Source: JAAYCI01 sp031551695
GTDB taxonomy: Bacteria; Bacillota; Clostridia; Oscillospirales; Ruminococcaceae
Direction of reading: 5' to 3'
Assembly: GCA_031551695.1 (NCBI GenBank)
Contig: JAVBNG010000013.1
Coordinates: 1 to 64,000 of the forward strand
DNA: 64,000 nucleotides
Numbering within the stretch: position 1 is the stretch's first letter; each line of letters begins with the position of its first letter. Below the pieces are notes generated by a model. The model saw only the letters and a list, made by a program, of their open reading frames with translations. It was not told where the DNA came from and ran no database searches. The position numbers and the translations under genes were made by a program. Positions 51,541 to 60,827 of the stretch are shown one piece after another.

Positions 51541-54500
51541 TTATTGCGCGGCCGCGTTTTTGCCAAGCTGCCGCCACAGCCACACGGAAAGCGCGCCCTG
51601 GCCGACAAACAGCACGGCCATCAAAATGGTCCACATGTCGGCGACGATCATCTGCCCCGTCAGGTTTTGCGTAAGCAGGAAGATGACTGCCAGAACTACA
51701 CCAAGGACGATGGAAACGACGCGCAGCGCCAGGTTGCCGCCGGAGCCTCCGGCCTGCCGCGCGCGGCGGGTGAAGGCGCCCAGCGCCAGCACCACTGCCA
51801 GCGCCACGCCCATCAGGGCGATGATGAGGTTCAGCAGCGCCCAGGTGGGCAGGGCTTGGCTGGGCGTGGCGGCTGCGACTGCGCTGCCGCCCGTGCCGCT
51901 GTTTGTGCTGCCGCTGCCCGCCGCAAGAGGCGAATTGGTGGCGGAGCTGCTGATTGCGGAGGTGGACCGCGACGAACTGACTGTCGAGGCGGACACTTGC
52001 GCCACGGACGCGGAGGGCGAACTGCTTTGCGCGGCGCTGCTTGAATCTGAACCGCCGCCGGACGAAGAGGAGCTGCTTTGCGAGTTAGAGGATGAGCTTC
52101 TCGAAGAAGAGGAAGAGCTGCCGGAAGAGGAAACACGCGAAGAAGAGGATGGGGCCGAAGAGCTGGACGGCGTGGAACTGCTGGAGGAGCTGGTGTCACT
52201 CGTCCAGAACACCGTAATGGTCAGGTCCGCCTCCGGGTAGTTGTCCGGTACCGGCGCGCTCCAATGGCTAAGGTGGAAGCCCGCCAGAGCCGTCGCTGCG
52301 GGCAGTGCCACGCCCGCGGTGGGCTGGCCCTTCACGCCTTCGAATTGCAGCGTGCCCGTAATGGCGCCTTGTGTGGTGTCGCTGTTGACAAACAAAATGC
52401 GAACCCACCGGCTGTCGTCGCGCACCCAGTGCGCGGTGTAGCTGCGGCTGCCCCGCGCGCCCTGGGAAATGGTCACGTCCACGGTCGCGTTCTCAAGGTC
52501 GGTGCCGGTCCAGCCGGTGAAGGTGTAGCCCGGTTTCGTGGGGTTCACCAAAGTGAAAGTGGGGGTTTCCACCGTGTACTGCGTGGGGTTTACGCCGTTC
52601 ACCGTGCCGCCGTCAAGGTCGTAGGTGATGGTGTAGGGCCGTGTTTCCCACTGGGCGGTGAAGGTGATGTCGTCGTACAGGTCGTGTATGACGGCACCGG
52701 GCTGGGCGTGCTGGGTGTTGGCGCTGACTATGCCGATAAAGGCCAGCCAGTCCACAAACTGGTAACCCGGGCGCATGAACGGGTTCGCGCCCACGGTCAG
52801 GTCCAAAAAGCCGTCCGCGTCGGCGTACTGCACCTCGATTGTTTCGTTGGTGCTGCCGGGAATGCCGTCCTTGTAGGTGATGGTGTAAGCTTCGCGGGCG
52901 TGCCACCTGGCGTACAGGTCCACGTTGCCGGCCAGCGTCAGGCTGCCGCCGGGCGGGTAGGTGGTGCCAAGGCCGTCCGCCTGGGTGTTCCAGCGGGCAA
53001 AGTCGTTGTGCTCATAAGTAAAGGTGTCCGCCGGGAAAACCGTCAGCACAGTGCCCGCGTAGGCCGGGCCGTCCGCCACTGTGGCCGCGGTGCCGTCGTT
53101 TGCATGGTAGGTGACGGTATATTGCGGGTTGCCGTTCCATTTGGCAAACAGGTTCAGCGTGCCGCCGGCGGTGGGGGTGATGCTCTCGCCGTCGGTGTAG
53201 GTTACGGCAGCGCCGGCCGACAGCATCCAGCCGCCAAAGCTGTTGTTGGTAAGGGCGAAGGCGTTTGGCATAAGGCTGTGGGCCGCGTTCAGCAACACGG
53301 TCTCGTCCGCCATGGTTCCCGTGGCGGCGGTGTTGTTTTTGTCGTAATGGATGGTGACCCACTGCAGCGGGTCATAAGTCCACACGGCCTTCAAAATCAT
53401 GTCATGGTCAATTTCAAAGGTGCCGCCGGGGGTGAATGTATCCGAGGTCCCCTGCTCCACCCAGTGGTCAAACAGGTAGCCGGGGCGCACGTACAGGTTT
53501 GCCTTCACGGTCACTTCTTCACCGGTGTAGTAGCGGGTGTCGTCCACCACCGGGCCGCCGGTGCCCGCGCAGGGCAGGTAGATGATGCCCCAGGTGTCCT
53601 CGGCGGACCACTGGGCGAACAGCGTCATGCTGCCGGTGACGGTAATGGTCTCTTCGTCACCATAGGCGTAGCCGCTGCCGTCGTCGGCGGTGTTCCAATT
53701 GGTGTAGTCGAAGTGCTCGTAGATAAAGGTGTTGGCGGGCAGGGTGAAGGTGGAGCCGATCAGCAGTTCCGCCGTATCGGCCATGGCACCTTCGCCGCCG
53801 TTCGCGTCAAAGGAGATGACGGCCCACTGGCTGTCGTCCTTCACAAACACCGCCGTGTAGGTGGCGTTTGAGGTAACAGTGTCGCCCGGCGCCGGCAGCG
53901 CGGGCTGCCAGTGGTCAAACATGTAGCCGGGCTGCGCCACTTTTACGGGTTCCGTCACGGCCGTGGCAAAGGGTGTGCCGTATTTGATGCCGCTGAAGGT
54001 GGTTTGGCCCGTCAGCGAGCCGTTGCCCTGCGCCGTGAAGGTGACGGTGAACTGGTTGCGGGTGTAATACAGCCGGATAACCGTGCTGCCGTTGGAGGCG
54101 ACCACCCGCCCGTTGGTGCTGAGGGAAGCCTGGTAGGTGAAGCCGGTGTAGGGCGGCGGCGTTTCGGTAACGGTGCTGCCTGCGGGGGCCTGCTTCGTTT
54201 CGCTGGTGGTGTCATAGCCGCCGTCCAGCCGCTCCAGCAAGGTGATGACCGTGTAGTTCACCGGGGCGTTGGGCGTATATAAAAAGGTGATGACGTTGTT
54301 TGCCGCGTTTGGCGTCAGCTGCAGGGTCTGCTGGTAATAGTCCGGATAGTAGCCCGGCACGTTCACGTAATTTTCCGTGATGCTGGCCTGTGCGGTGCCG
54401 GCGGTTTTGTCCGGCGAAAGCACCACGCTTGCGTCACTTGCCAGGCGGTAGCGCACCGTGTAGCCCACGGAGGTGAACGGGCTGTAGTTGAACACGATGA

Positions 54501-56994
54501 CATTGCCCGAAGCCGCCAGCACAAGGCTTTTGCTCAAAGCATCCGGCAAAAAGCCCGGGATGGTGATGGCGCCCGCGGTGACGGTGTTGCCCACCATGTT
54601 GCCGCCATAGCACTGGCGTTGGTACTCCACGCCGCTTTTCATATATACTACATCATAAGTAATATTGTTCACGGCAATCCACCGGGCCGTCAGTGTCAGG
54701 TTGCCGGTGACAGGGAAGTTGAACACATATTTGGTGGCGGAACCGGAAAGGTACCATCCGCCGAACACGTACCCGGCCTTTGTGGGGGCGGCAGGTTCCG
54801 TGAGGGTGGCAAGGGCCTGCACGGTTTGGGTGAAGTTCGCGCCGCCGTTGTCCGGCACGAAGGTGGCCGTGTAGGTGGGCTTGTCCCACCGGGCGTACAG
54901 AATCAGGTTGTAGGCGGGCATGGTTGCCCCTGTGAACACGAATTTCGACGCGTCATAGCCCTGGGGCGTGGTGTACCAGCCCGCGAAGGTGTAGCCCGCG
55001 GGCACGCTGGCCGGGCGGGAAGGCGTGTAGTTGTAGGCCGCGCCGCTGATGGAGGCCTGGTATAGGATGTTTGAAATGGTGCTGTCGATGGTGCCGCCGT
55101 TGTAGTAGGTGATTTTGTACTGGTTGCGGTTGTAATAGAACGTGGCGGTGTTGGGGTTGCCCGACGTGATATTCACCGTGCTTTGCTGCACGGTAAAGCC
55201 GTCGAAGGTTTTGGCGTTCCAGGTGTCGGTATCCCGGTCCACAGCCACCGTTTGGGTGTAGTTGGCCGTGTAGCCGGCGCCACTCACGTTTTGGAACATA
55301 TAGTATACCGTGACATTGCGGGTGTTCCTGTCAAAGGTGGCCGTCAGGGGCGAGCCCGTCACCAGGTCCTCGTCCAGGAAATACTGGGTGGTCACGTACA
55401 AATCATTACTGCCCTGCCAGCCGGTGAAGTTGCCGTCGCTGCTTTGGCCGCTTTTCAGCGCGGGGTTTGCGGGCCATTTTGCGTTGATGGACGCACCGTA
55501 CTTGGCCGTAAGCTGGTATGGGCTGGCGGTATAGGTGGTGCCGCCCGCGGTAACGGTGTATTTTGTGGCGTTGAACACAAAATTGAGCGTGTAGCTGCCC
55601 CGGTCATAGTACACGTTCAAAATGGTGGTGCCGTCGCCGTTTACAGAGGCGGGCTTTTCCGCGTTCGTCTTTGTGCTGTTCAGCGCAAAGCGGGCGGTGG
55701 GGATGGGGAATGTTACCCCCGGCGAAGCGGGCACGGCGGGCGCTGTGCCTGCCGTGGCGCTGGCGCTGGTGGTGCCAACATAGTCATAGCCGGTGCTGGC
55801 GATATTTTCCAGCCAGTACACCACCGTGTAGTTCACCGTGCCGGAAGTGGTCCACGTAGCAGTGAGGTTGATGTCGGCGGCGGGCATGGTCATGCCCACG
55901 GGCCAGTTGAACGTGCTGCCGCTTTGCTGCCAAACGCCAAAGGCGTAGCCCGGGCGGGTGGGGTTGGCGGGTTTTACAACCACCGCACCGTACAGCGCTG
56001 AGATGGGCGCGACAAAGCTGCCGCCGTTTGAATCAAAATAAACGGCATATTGGTTGCGCGTGTAAAACACGCGGATGACGGTGGTGCCGTCGGCCGCAAT
56101 ATGCGCCGTGGGCATGGCGGCGGGGGCGGTGAAGCCCGTATAGGCCTTTGACACCGCTGTTACCAGCGCGCCGGTGGTGCCGGTGAGGTTGTCTGTTGCG
56201 GCCAGCGTGAAGTTGGCCGGGTCCATCGGGTTTGCAGTGTTGGCCAGCGTCAAGTTTTGCTGGTAATGTTCCACCTTGTAGGGTGTGGCGGCGGCCGGTG
56301 TGTAAACAACGGTGAAAGTTTGGTTCGCCTGCACGTCCGTCAGGTTCAGCACTACGCTGGCCTGGTCCGGCGTGTAGCCAGGGATGATGGGCGTCACCAC
56401 GGTCTGGCTCAGGCTGCCGCCCTCTTCCACCGAGAAAATGGCGGGTTGGCGGGCAACGGTGCCGCCCGCAAACTCGTAATTGATGGTGACGGTGTAGCTG
56501 AGTAACTGGGCATACTGGGCGTAGATGTCCATATCGGCTGTGACGGCGCTGAAATCCGCACTCCAGCCGGTGAAACGCCATCCGGCGCGGCCGGGGTCCG
56601 GCGGGGCCACGGCGGCCTCACCCCCGGTGATGGACTGGGGGCTGCCGAGGGCCGCGCCGTCCCAATCAAAAAAGCGCACGGTGTAAACGGCCTGGGGCTG
56701 GGCGGGCGCCGCGGGTTCAGTCGCGGCTTCAGGTGCGGCTTCAGGTGCGGCAGTGCCGCCGCTTTCCGTGCCGGGGATACCGTTATCCGCGGGGCCGGAG
56801 CTGCCGGTGCCGGGGTTTTCGCCGGTGCTGGAATCATTGCCGTTGTCTTCGGATGTGTCCTCCGGTGTGGAGGAACTGCTGCCGGACGGGTCGGCCGGGG
56901 TTTCGGCCATGGCGTTTAGCATGGGCGAAAGGGCCATGGAAAATACCAGTATGCCGGAAAAAATGGCAAGCAGCCATCGTTTGGGGGCTTTCAT
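51541..56994 (-). CDS. Giant surface protein with InlB-type repeats and a three-helix C-terminal anchor
   Basis: An 1817-aa protein. Signal peptide 1-30 (MKAPKRWLLAIFSGILVFSM), a Ser/Thr/Pro/Glu-rich linker to about residue 105, then about 20 repeat units of Listeria-Bacteroides (InlB B) and MucBP-like type (phrases FTGW, GGWYLSG, LTARW; RVFYTRNQYAVYF). A poly-Ser stalk precedes three C-terminal membrane helices (from TWALLNLIIALMGVAL to TILMAVLFVGQGAL). There is no LPxTG-like motif, so anchoring is by integral membrane insertion. ATG follows AAAGGAG. Probable adhesin or glycan-binding protein. Single gene with its own terminator. Confidence 0.87.
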   Translation of the reverse strand: MKAPKRWLLAIFSGILVFSMALSPMLNAMAETPADPSGSSSSTPEDTSEDNGNDSSTGENPGTGSSGPADNGIPGTESGGTAAPEAAPEAATEPAAPAQPQAVYTVRFFDWDGAALGSPQSITGGEAAVAPPDPGRAGWRFTGWSADFSAVTADMDIYAQYAQLLSYTVTINYEFAGGTVARQPAIFSVEEGGSLSQTVVTPIIPGYTPDQASVVLNLTDVQANQTFTVVYTPAAATPYKVEHYQQNLTLANTANPMDPANFTLAATDNLTGTTGALVTAVSKAYTGFTAPAAMPTAHIAADGTTVIRVFYTRNQYAVYFDSNGGSFVAPISALYGAVVVKPANPTRPGYAFGVWQQSGSTFNWPVGMTMPAADINLTATWTTSGTVNYTVVYWLENIASTGYDYVGTTSASATAGTAPAVPASPGVTFPIPTARFALNSTKTNAEKPASVNGDGTTILNVYYDRGSYTLNFVFNATKYTVTAGGTTYTASPYQLTAKYGASINAKWPANPALKSGQSSDGNFTGWQGSNDLYVTTQYFLDEDLVTGSPLTATFDRNTRNVTVYYMFQNVSGAGYTANYTQTVAVDRDTDTWNAKTFDGFTVQQSTVNITSGNPNTATFYYNRNQYKITYYNGGTIDSTISNILYQASISGAAYNYTPSRPASVPAGYTFAGWYTTPQGYDASKFVFTGATMPAYNLILYARWDKPTYTATFVPDNGGANFTQTVQALATLTEPAAPTKAGYVFGGWYLSGSATKYVFNFPVTGNLTLTARWIAVNNITYDVVYMKSGVEYQRQCYGGNMVGNTVTAGAITIPGFLPDALSKSLVLAASGNVIVFNYSPFTSVGYTVRYRLASDASVVLSPDKTAGTAQASITENYVNVPGYYPDYYQQTLQLTPNAANNVITFLYTPNAPVNYTVITLLERLDGGYDTTSETKQAPAGSTVTETPPPYTGFTYQASLSTNGRVVASNGSTVIRLYYTRNQFTVTFTAQGNGSLTGQTTFSGIKYGTPFATAVTEPVKVAQPGYMFDHWQPALPAPGDTVTSNATYTAVFVKDDSQWAVISFDANGGEGAMADTAELLIGSTFTLPANTFIYEHFDYTNWNTADDGSGYAYGDEETITVTGSMTLFAQWSAEDTWGIIYLPCAGTGGPVVDDTRYYTGEEVTVKANLYVRPGYLFDHWVEQGTSDTFTPGGTFEIDHDMILKAVWTYDPLQWVTIHYDKNNTAATGTMADETVLLNAAHSLMPNAFALTNNSFGGWMLSAGAAVTYTDGESITPTAGGTLNLFAKWNGNPQYTVTYHANDGTAATVADGPAYAGTVLTVFPADTFTYEHNDFARWNTQADGLGTTYPPGGSLTLAGNVDLYARWHAREAYTITYKDGIPGSTNETIEVQYADADGFLDLTVGANPFMRPGYQFVDWLAFIGIVSANTQHAQPGAVIHDLYDDITFTAQWETRPYTITYDLDGGTVNGVNPTQYTVETPTFTLVNPTKPGYTFTGWTGTDLENATVDVTISQGARGSRSYTAHWVRDDSRWVRILFVNSDTTQGAITGTLQFEGVKGQPTAGVALPAATALAGFHLSHWSAPVPDNYPEADLTITVFWTSDTSSSSSSTPSSSSAPSSSSRVSSSGSSSSSSRSSSSNSQSSSSSSGGGSDSSSAAQSSSPSASVAQVSASTVSSSRSTSAISSSATNSPLAAGSGSTNSGTGGSAVAAATPSQALPTWALLNLIIALMGVALAVVLALGAFTRRARQAGGSGGNLALRVVSIVLGVVLAVIFLLTQNLTGQMIVADMWTILMAVLFVGQGALSVWLWRQLGKNAAAQ

Positions 56995-57415
56995 CAGTCG
57001 TGTCTCCTTTGTTCAGCCGCCACCGGAGGCGGCAAAATGCACAGTAAGTAGCACTATTGTATGAAGCAAGGGAGACAAAAAATGTCTAATTCACGCCAAA
57101 AGGAAAACTTCACGCTTGCTGCAAGCGGCGGCGGAAATAACGGATGCGCACGGGGTGTCTTGGTTTTGCGCCATTTCTTGGGGGGTGGGATATTGACAAC
57201 AAGCCATACTTTAGAAAATAAAGTTCAGTGCCTTGAAACTACGGGGAACGCAGGCAAAGGCGTGTGCCGGAAAAATGCTGGACGCAGACTGGCGTTTGGG
57301 GCTGTAGATCTCCGGACGTTGGTAAAGGTACCGGGCCCTGCGGAAGGGTGCGCCAGGGTAACTTCGCGCCAAGAATTGAAGCATATCATTACACTGCCCA
57401 ATATTTGCATACACA

Positions 57416-57443
57416 TTGACAAAGTAATATTTACATGTATAAT
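57416..57443 (+). promoter_or_regulatory. Strong sigma-A promoter of the GH4 catabolic operon with a possible operator
   Basis: Perfect TTGACA (57416-57421), 16-base spacer and perfect TATAAT (57438-57443). An AT-rich near-palindrome (TTAATTAACTTAATTA, about 57445-57460) follows at the expected transcription start and may bind a repressor. Bases 57000-57415 otherwise hold a small hairpin (GCCGCC/GGCGGC near 57016-57033) and no convincing gene; a 143-codon frame at 57061 is rejected. Confidence 0.75.
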
Positions 57444-57550
57444 ATTAATTAACTTAATTATAGATTGTGAGTGTGCGATTTCCTTTCTGTAAGATGCGGC
57501 TGTAAACAAGCGGATTTGTTAAAAACCAACGATATTAAGGAGTGAAAATC

Positions 57551-58828
57551 TTGAAACCACCTAAAATTGTATTCATCGGAGCGGGCAGCCTTTCATTTGG
57601 AATACCAACTTTTCGCGACATTTTTACTGAAAAATTGCTTGCCGGCGCAACCCTGAGCCTGGTGGATGTGGACCAGGACAACCTGGACCTGATGTATGGG
57701 CTGGCGGTGGAAATGAACAAAGTGAGTGGGCTGGGGCTGAAAATTGAAAAAACCACGGAGCGCCGGGAAGCGCTGGTGGGAGCCAATTTTGTTATCAACA
57801 GCCTTGCGATTGAACGGTGCGATTTATGGCGGCAGGATTTCAATGTGCCTAAAAAGCACGGCGTCCGCCACTGTTTGGGCGAGAATGGTGGCCCCGGCGC
57901 GCTGTTTTTTACCATGCGTACTATCCCTGCCATTATGGATATTGTTCGTGATATGGAAGATATCTGCCCGGATGCCTGGTTCTTAAACTTCTCGAACCCT
58001 GAAACCAGAATTATCCTTGCGGTGAGCCTGCATTCCAAAATCAAGTGCATTGGTTTGTGCCATGGCCTGCTTCACATGACACGTAAGGATGTGGCGCAGG
58101 TTTTGGAAAGAGAGATAGAATCCATCGATTTGGTGGCGGCGGGGATGAACCATTTCCAGTGGCTATTGGAGATCCGGGATAAAAGCACCGGGGAGGATTT
58201 GTACCCGGAATTCAGAGAGAAAGAAAAGACGTATGACCCGTCCTTCCTGCCCTATTCCAGAAAAATATTCCACAAATTCGGCCTGTTTCCCACTTGCTCG
58301 GATGACCATTTGGGCGAATACCAGGCCTATGGATATGAAGCCGGCGAAGAAGGCTATGATTTTGATGCCAACGAAGCCCGCAGGGCCAACATGAAAAAGG
58401 AAGTTGCCGAGGTGCTGGCCGGTGAGCGGGATGTGCGGGAATGGCTTGAACCTTCGGGCGAACTGGCCATCGAAGTGATTACGGCGGTACATTTTAATAT
58501 CAGGAAAAATATTCCGTCCGCCATCGTGTATAACAATGGTGCAATCCCCGGGCTTCCCCATGACATAGCGGTAGAAATACCCGTTGTGGCAGACGCTTCC
58601 GGTATTCGCAAGGTTATGATGGAAGATTTGCCGGAAGGTGTGGTTGGGCTGCTGCAAATGCAGGTATCGGCCCAGAGGTTGTCGGTACACGCCGCCATAA
58701 ACGGCAGCAAGGAATTGGCGCTTCAAGCGCTGCTGTGTGACCCGGTCATCAACAGCACAACTGCCGCTGAAAAAATAGTGGATGAATTGTATTCAATAAA
58801 CAGTAAATACATACGCAAGTGCAAATAA
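57551..58828 (+). CDS. Glycoside hydrolase family 4 (alpha-galactosidase/6-phospho-glycosidase type)
   Basis: GH4 enzymes cleave glycosides by an NAD+- and Mn2+-dependent redox mechanism. The N-terminal dinucleotide motif KIVFIGAGSLSFG, the NFSNPE phrase, the metal-binding Cys-His in GLCHGL and GMNHF are all visible. Start at the TTG at 57551 has AAGGAG eight bases upstream; the GTG at 57542 touches that site. 425 aa is normal. The GLCHG form points more to MelA/LplD-like (alpha-galactosidase or alpha-glucuronidase-like) members than to 6-phospho-alpha-glucosidases, but I cannot settle the substrate. First gene of the operon. Confidence 0.85.
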   Translation: MKPPKIVFIGAGSLSFGIPTFRDIFTEKLLAGATLSLVDVDQDNLDLMYGLAVEMNKVSGLGLKIEKTTERREALVGANFVINSLAIERCDLWRQDFNVPKKHGVRHCLGENGGPGALFFTMRTIPAIMDIVRDMEDICPDAWFLNFSNPETRIILAVSLHSKIKCIGLCHGLLHMTRKDVAQVLEREIESIDLVAAGMNHFQWLLEIRDKSTGEDLYPEFREKEKTYDPSFLPYSRKIFHKFGLFPTCSDDHLGEYQAYGYEAGEEGYDFDANEARRANMKKEVAEVLAGERDVREWLEPSGELAIEVITAVHFNIRKNIPSAIVYNNGAIPGLPHDIAVEIPVVADASGIRKVMMEDLPEGVVGLLQMQVSAQRLSVHAAINGSKELALQALLCDPVINSTTAAEKIVDELYSINSKYIRKCK

Positions 58829-58952
58829 GCAAAGAGTAAATGATGGTTGTTTTTGTGGCGCATTGGGCTGAAGTGTTTGTCAAGGGGCTGTTTTGCCGCA
58901 GAAACCACTTTAAGAACGTGGAAATAACGCTGTGTAACAAAATGAGGATAGC

Positions 58953-59648
58953 ATGGTAACTATACAATTTGAATCCGATGAGAAGATGGCAGCGTGCATC
59001 GCTGACGAAATTTTTGCGGTGGTTGCCAAAAAACCACACGCACTGCTTTGCCTTGCGGCGGGGCACTCTTCCCTGGGTGTATTTGGTAAGATAATCGCGA
59101 ACAAGGAAGTTGATTTTTCAAAGGTTCGGTTTATTGCCATGGACGAGTGGGCCGGCATGGATGAAGCTGACGAAGGCAGCTGTTCTGAATTTCTGGTGAA
59201 AAACTTTTTGCGTCCCATGAACTTCACAGCGGACAGGTATACGCTGTTTAATGGCAGGGCAAATGACCTGGAAGAGGAATGCAGGCGGGTTGAGGACAAA
59301 CTGCTGGAATGGGGCGGCATCGACTACATTTTGCTTGGGATCGGGATGAACGGCCACCTCGCATTAAACGAGCCGGGCTGCAACATGGAATCCCGCAGCC
59401 ATGTTGCAAAGCTGGATCGTACCACAAAAACAGTTGCCCAGAAATATTTCGCATCCCACAAAGACCTTGAAGAAGGCGTTACAATAGGCTTAAAAACAAT
59501 TCTTGACGCAAAGAACATTGTTTTGGTGGTGTCGGGTGAACACAAAAAGGCGATTTTTGATAAGCTGATACAAAGTGCAACAAGCAATGAACTGCCTGCG
59601 ACAGCGCTGAAAACGGTGAATAACAGCAAGGTTTACTATTGCCTGTAA
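58953..59648 (+). CDS. NagB-family sugar-phosphate isomerase/deaminase
   Basis: A 231-aa glucosamine-6-phosphate deaminase-like protein. AAGHSSLGVF is the phosphate-binding loop, MDEWAG carries the catalytic Asp, and GIGMNGHLALNEPG the active-site His and Glu. In E. coli NagB the residue before GH is Asp141; here it is Asn, as in some galactosamine-6-phosphate or lactonase-like relatives, so the reaction may differ. TGAGGATAG precedes the ATG. It lies 124 bases after the GH4 gene and just before an unknown gene; substrate is probably an amino-sugar phosphate or related compound. Confidence 0.8.
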   Translation: MVTIQFESDEKMAACIADEIFAVVAKKPHALLCLAAGHSSLGVFGKIIANKEVDFSKVRFIAMDEWAGMDEADEGSCSEFLVKNFLRPMNFTADRYTLFNGRANDLEEECRRVEDKLLEWGGIDYILLGIGMNGHLALNEPGCNMESRSHVAKLDRTTKTVAQKYFASHKDLEEGVTIGLKTILDAKNIVLVVSGEHKKAIFDKLIQSATSNELPATALKTVNNSKVYYCL

Positions 59649-59686
59649 TCAGGGCTTCTATTGCGAGACATAAGGAGGGGAAACAT

Positions 59687-60127
59687 TTGGATGAGATACG
59701 CCGGCTTTTGGAAGAGCTTGGTGTTCCTGATGAACAAAAACTGAACGAACTGATCGACTACTGCAACACGCGCGTGTATGAAGACGAAGGCATCCCCACT
59801 TTCATGGGGCTGGACGACCTTGTGAACACGGGGGATCCCGTATACACCCCCGCAAAGCAAGACCAGAACAGCGGGGCCCTGCTGGGCGTGACGGGCATGC
59901 TGCTGACCGAGCGGTACAACCGCCGCCCACCCAAAGAGGCGGAAGACGAGGCCTCGCGCAGCGACACCAGCGCGCTGCCCGTGGCGTTTGCGATAAGCGC
60001 GCTCTCCGAGCTTTTCTTCCGTTTCGAAACGGAAGAAGATGGCAAAACGGCTGTTTACCCCTATGGTGATGCCGTGGGCGTTTTCAAAAACGGGGAGGAG
60101 GATGGCGATGGAAAAGTCGGTGGTTGA
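59687..60127 (+). CDS. Unknown conserved-looking protein of the GH4 operon
   Basis: A 146-aa acidic, soluble protein that I do not recognise. Start is taken at TTG 59687, which has a strong AAGGAGGGG; the frame is open further up but no better start is seen. The N-terminal 35 residues look helical (LDEIRRLLEELGVPDEQKLNELIDY); a phrase PTFMGLDDLVNTGDPVYTPAK follows. There is no signal peptide or metal motif. Its end overlaps the next gene by 20 bases, so it is part of the operon. It may be a small subunit or a regulatory partner. Confidence 0.6.
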   Translation: MDEIRRLLEELGVPDEQKLNELIDYCNTRVYEDEGIPTFMGLDDLVNTGDPVYTPAKQDQNSGALLGVTGMLLTERYNRRPPKEAEDEASRSDTSALPVAFAISALSELFFRFETEEDGKTAVYPYGDAVGVFKNGEEDGDGKVGG

Positions 60128-60827
60128 TTTTCTTGGCACCCTTGCCAGAGACAAGCAGACCCTGGAAATGTTCCGCTATCTGGTCAATAATGCCACCATA
60201 CGGGTAGTAAGTTATCACAATACAAAGGTGAGCGACATTCCCCGCTTTGAAAAGGAAATTGCATATTTTGCCAAGCATTTTTCTCCCGTTACCCTGGCGG
60301 ACCTTGACAGGTTTTTTGAAACAAGAAAATGGCACAAAGAAAAGCCGGGGCTTATTCCGGAAATCTTTGAGGGGTACCGCACGCATTATGATGTGATAAC
60401 CCCCATATTGGAAAAGTATGGGCTCACCGGCTGGTACTATATCCCGTCCCTGTTTATGGATGTGCCGGCAGAGGAGCAAGAGGCCTTTTGCAAGGCCAAC
60501 ACGCTGCGGGAGAAAGTGCATGGCACCTACCCGGACGACCGTATTTCCCTAACCTGGGATGAAGTGCGCGCATTGGCGGCAAAACATGAAATTTGCTGCC
60601 ATAGCGGAACACACTTCCGCATTTTAAGGGATACCCCGCAGGAAGATATGCAGCGGGAGATCGTTTTTGCAAAACAGCACCTTGAAGAGAAAATTGATCG
60701 CCCGGTAGATGTGTTTGCCTGGATGGGCGGCCGGGAGTACAGCTACAATGAGCCTGCGCAGGCATATTTGCACCAGGCGGGTTACCGCTATGTAGTCAGT
60801 AACATGAAGATAGAAAAAATCGGGTGA
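60108..60827 (+). CDS. Polysaccharide deacetylase-like protein with a degenerate active site
   Basis: A 239-aa NodB-fold protein. The fold is suggested by SYHNTKVSDIPRFEKEI, then GYRTHYDVITPILEKYGLTGWYYIPSLF, and CHSGTHFRI, which matches the SxTxxH metal motif. The usual (T)FDDG, which holds the catalytic and one metal-binding Asp, is replaced by IFEG (about residue 87). It may be a non-catalytic or altered amidase/deacetylase. Start at 60108 follows GGAGGAGG; 60102 is possible. It overlaps the next gene by four bases. Confidence 0.75.
   Translation: MEKSVVDFLGTLARDKQTLEMFRYLVNNATIRVVSYHNTKVSDIPRFEKEIAYFAKHFSPVTLADLDRFFETRKWHKEKPGLIPEIFEGYRTHYDVITPILEKYGLTGWYYIPSLFMDVPAEEQEAFCKANTLREKVHGTYPDDRISLTWDEVRALAAKHEICCHSGTHFRILRDTPQEDMQREIVFAKQHLEEKIDRPVDVFAWMGGREYSYNEPAQAYLHQAGYRYVVSNMKIEKIG

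Noticed and set aside
57061..57492. 143-codon plus-strand frame before the GH4 operon
   Set aside because: It runs through the strong promoter at 57416-57443, has no good ribosome site and no recognisable sequence.
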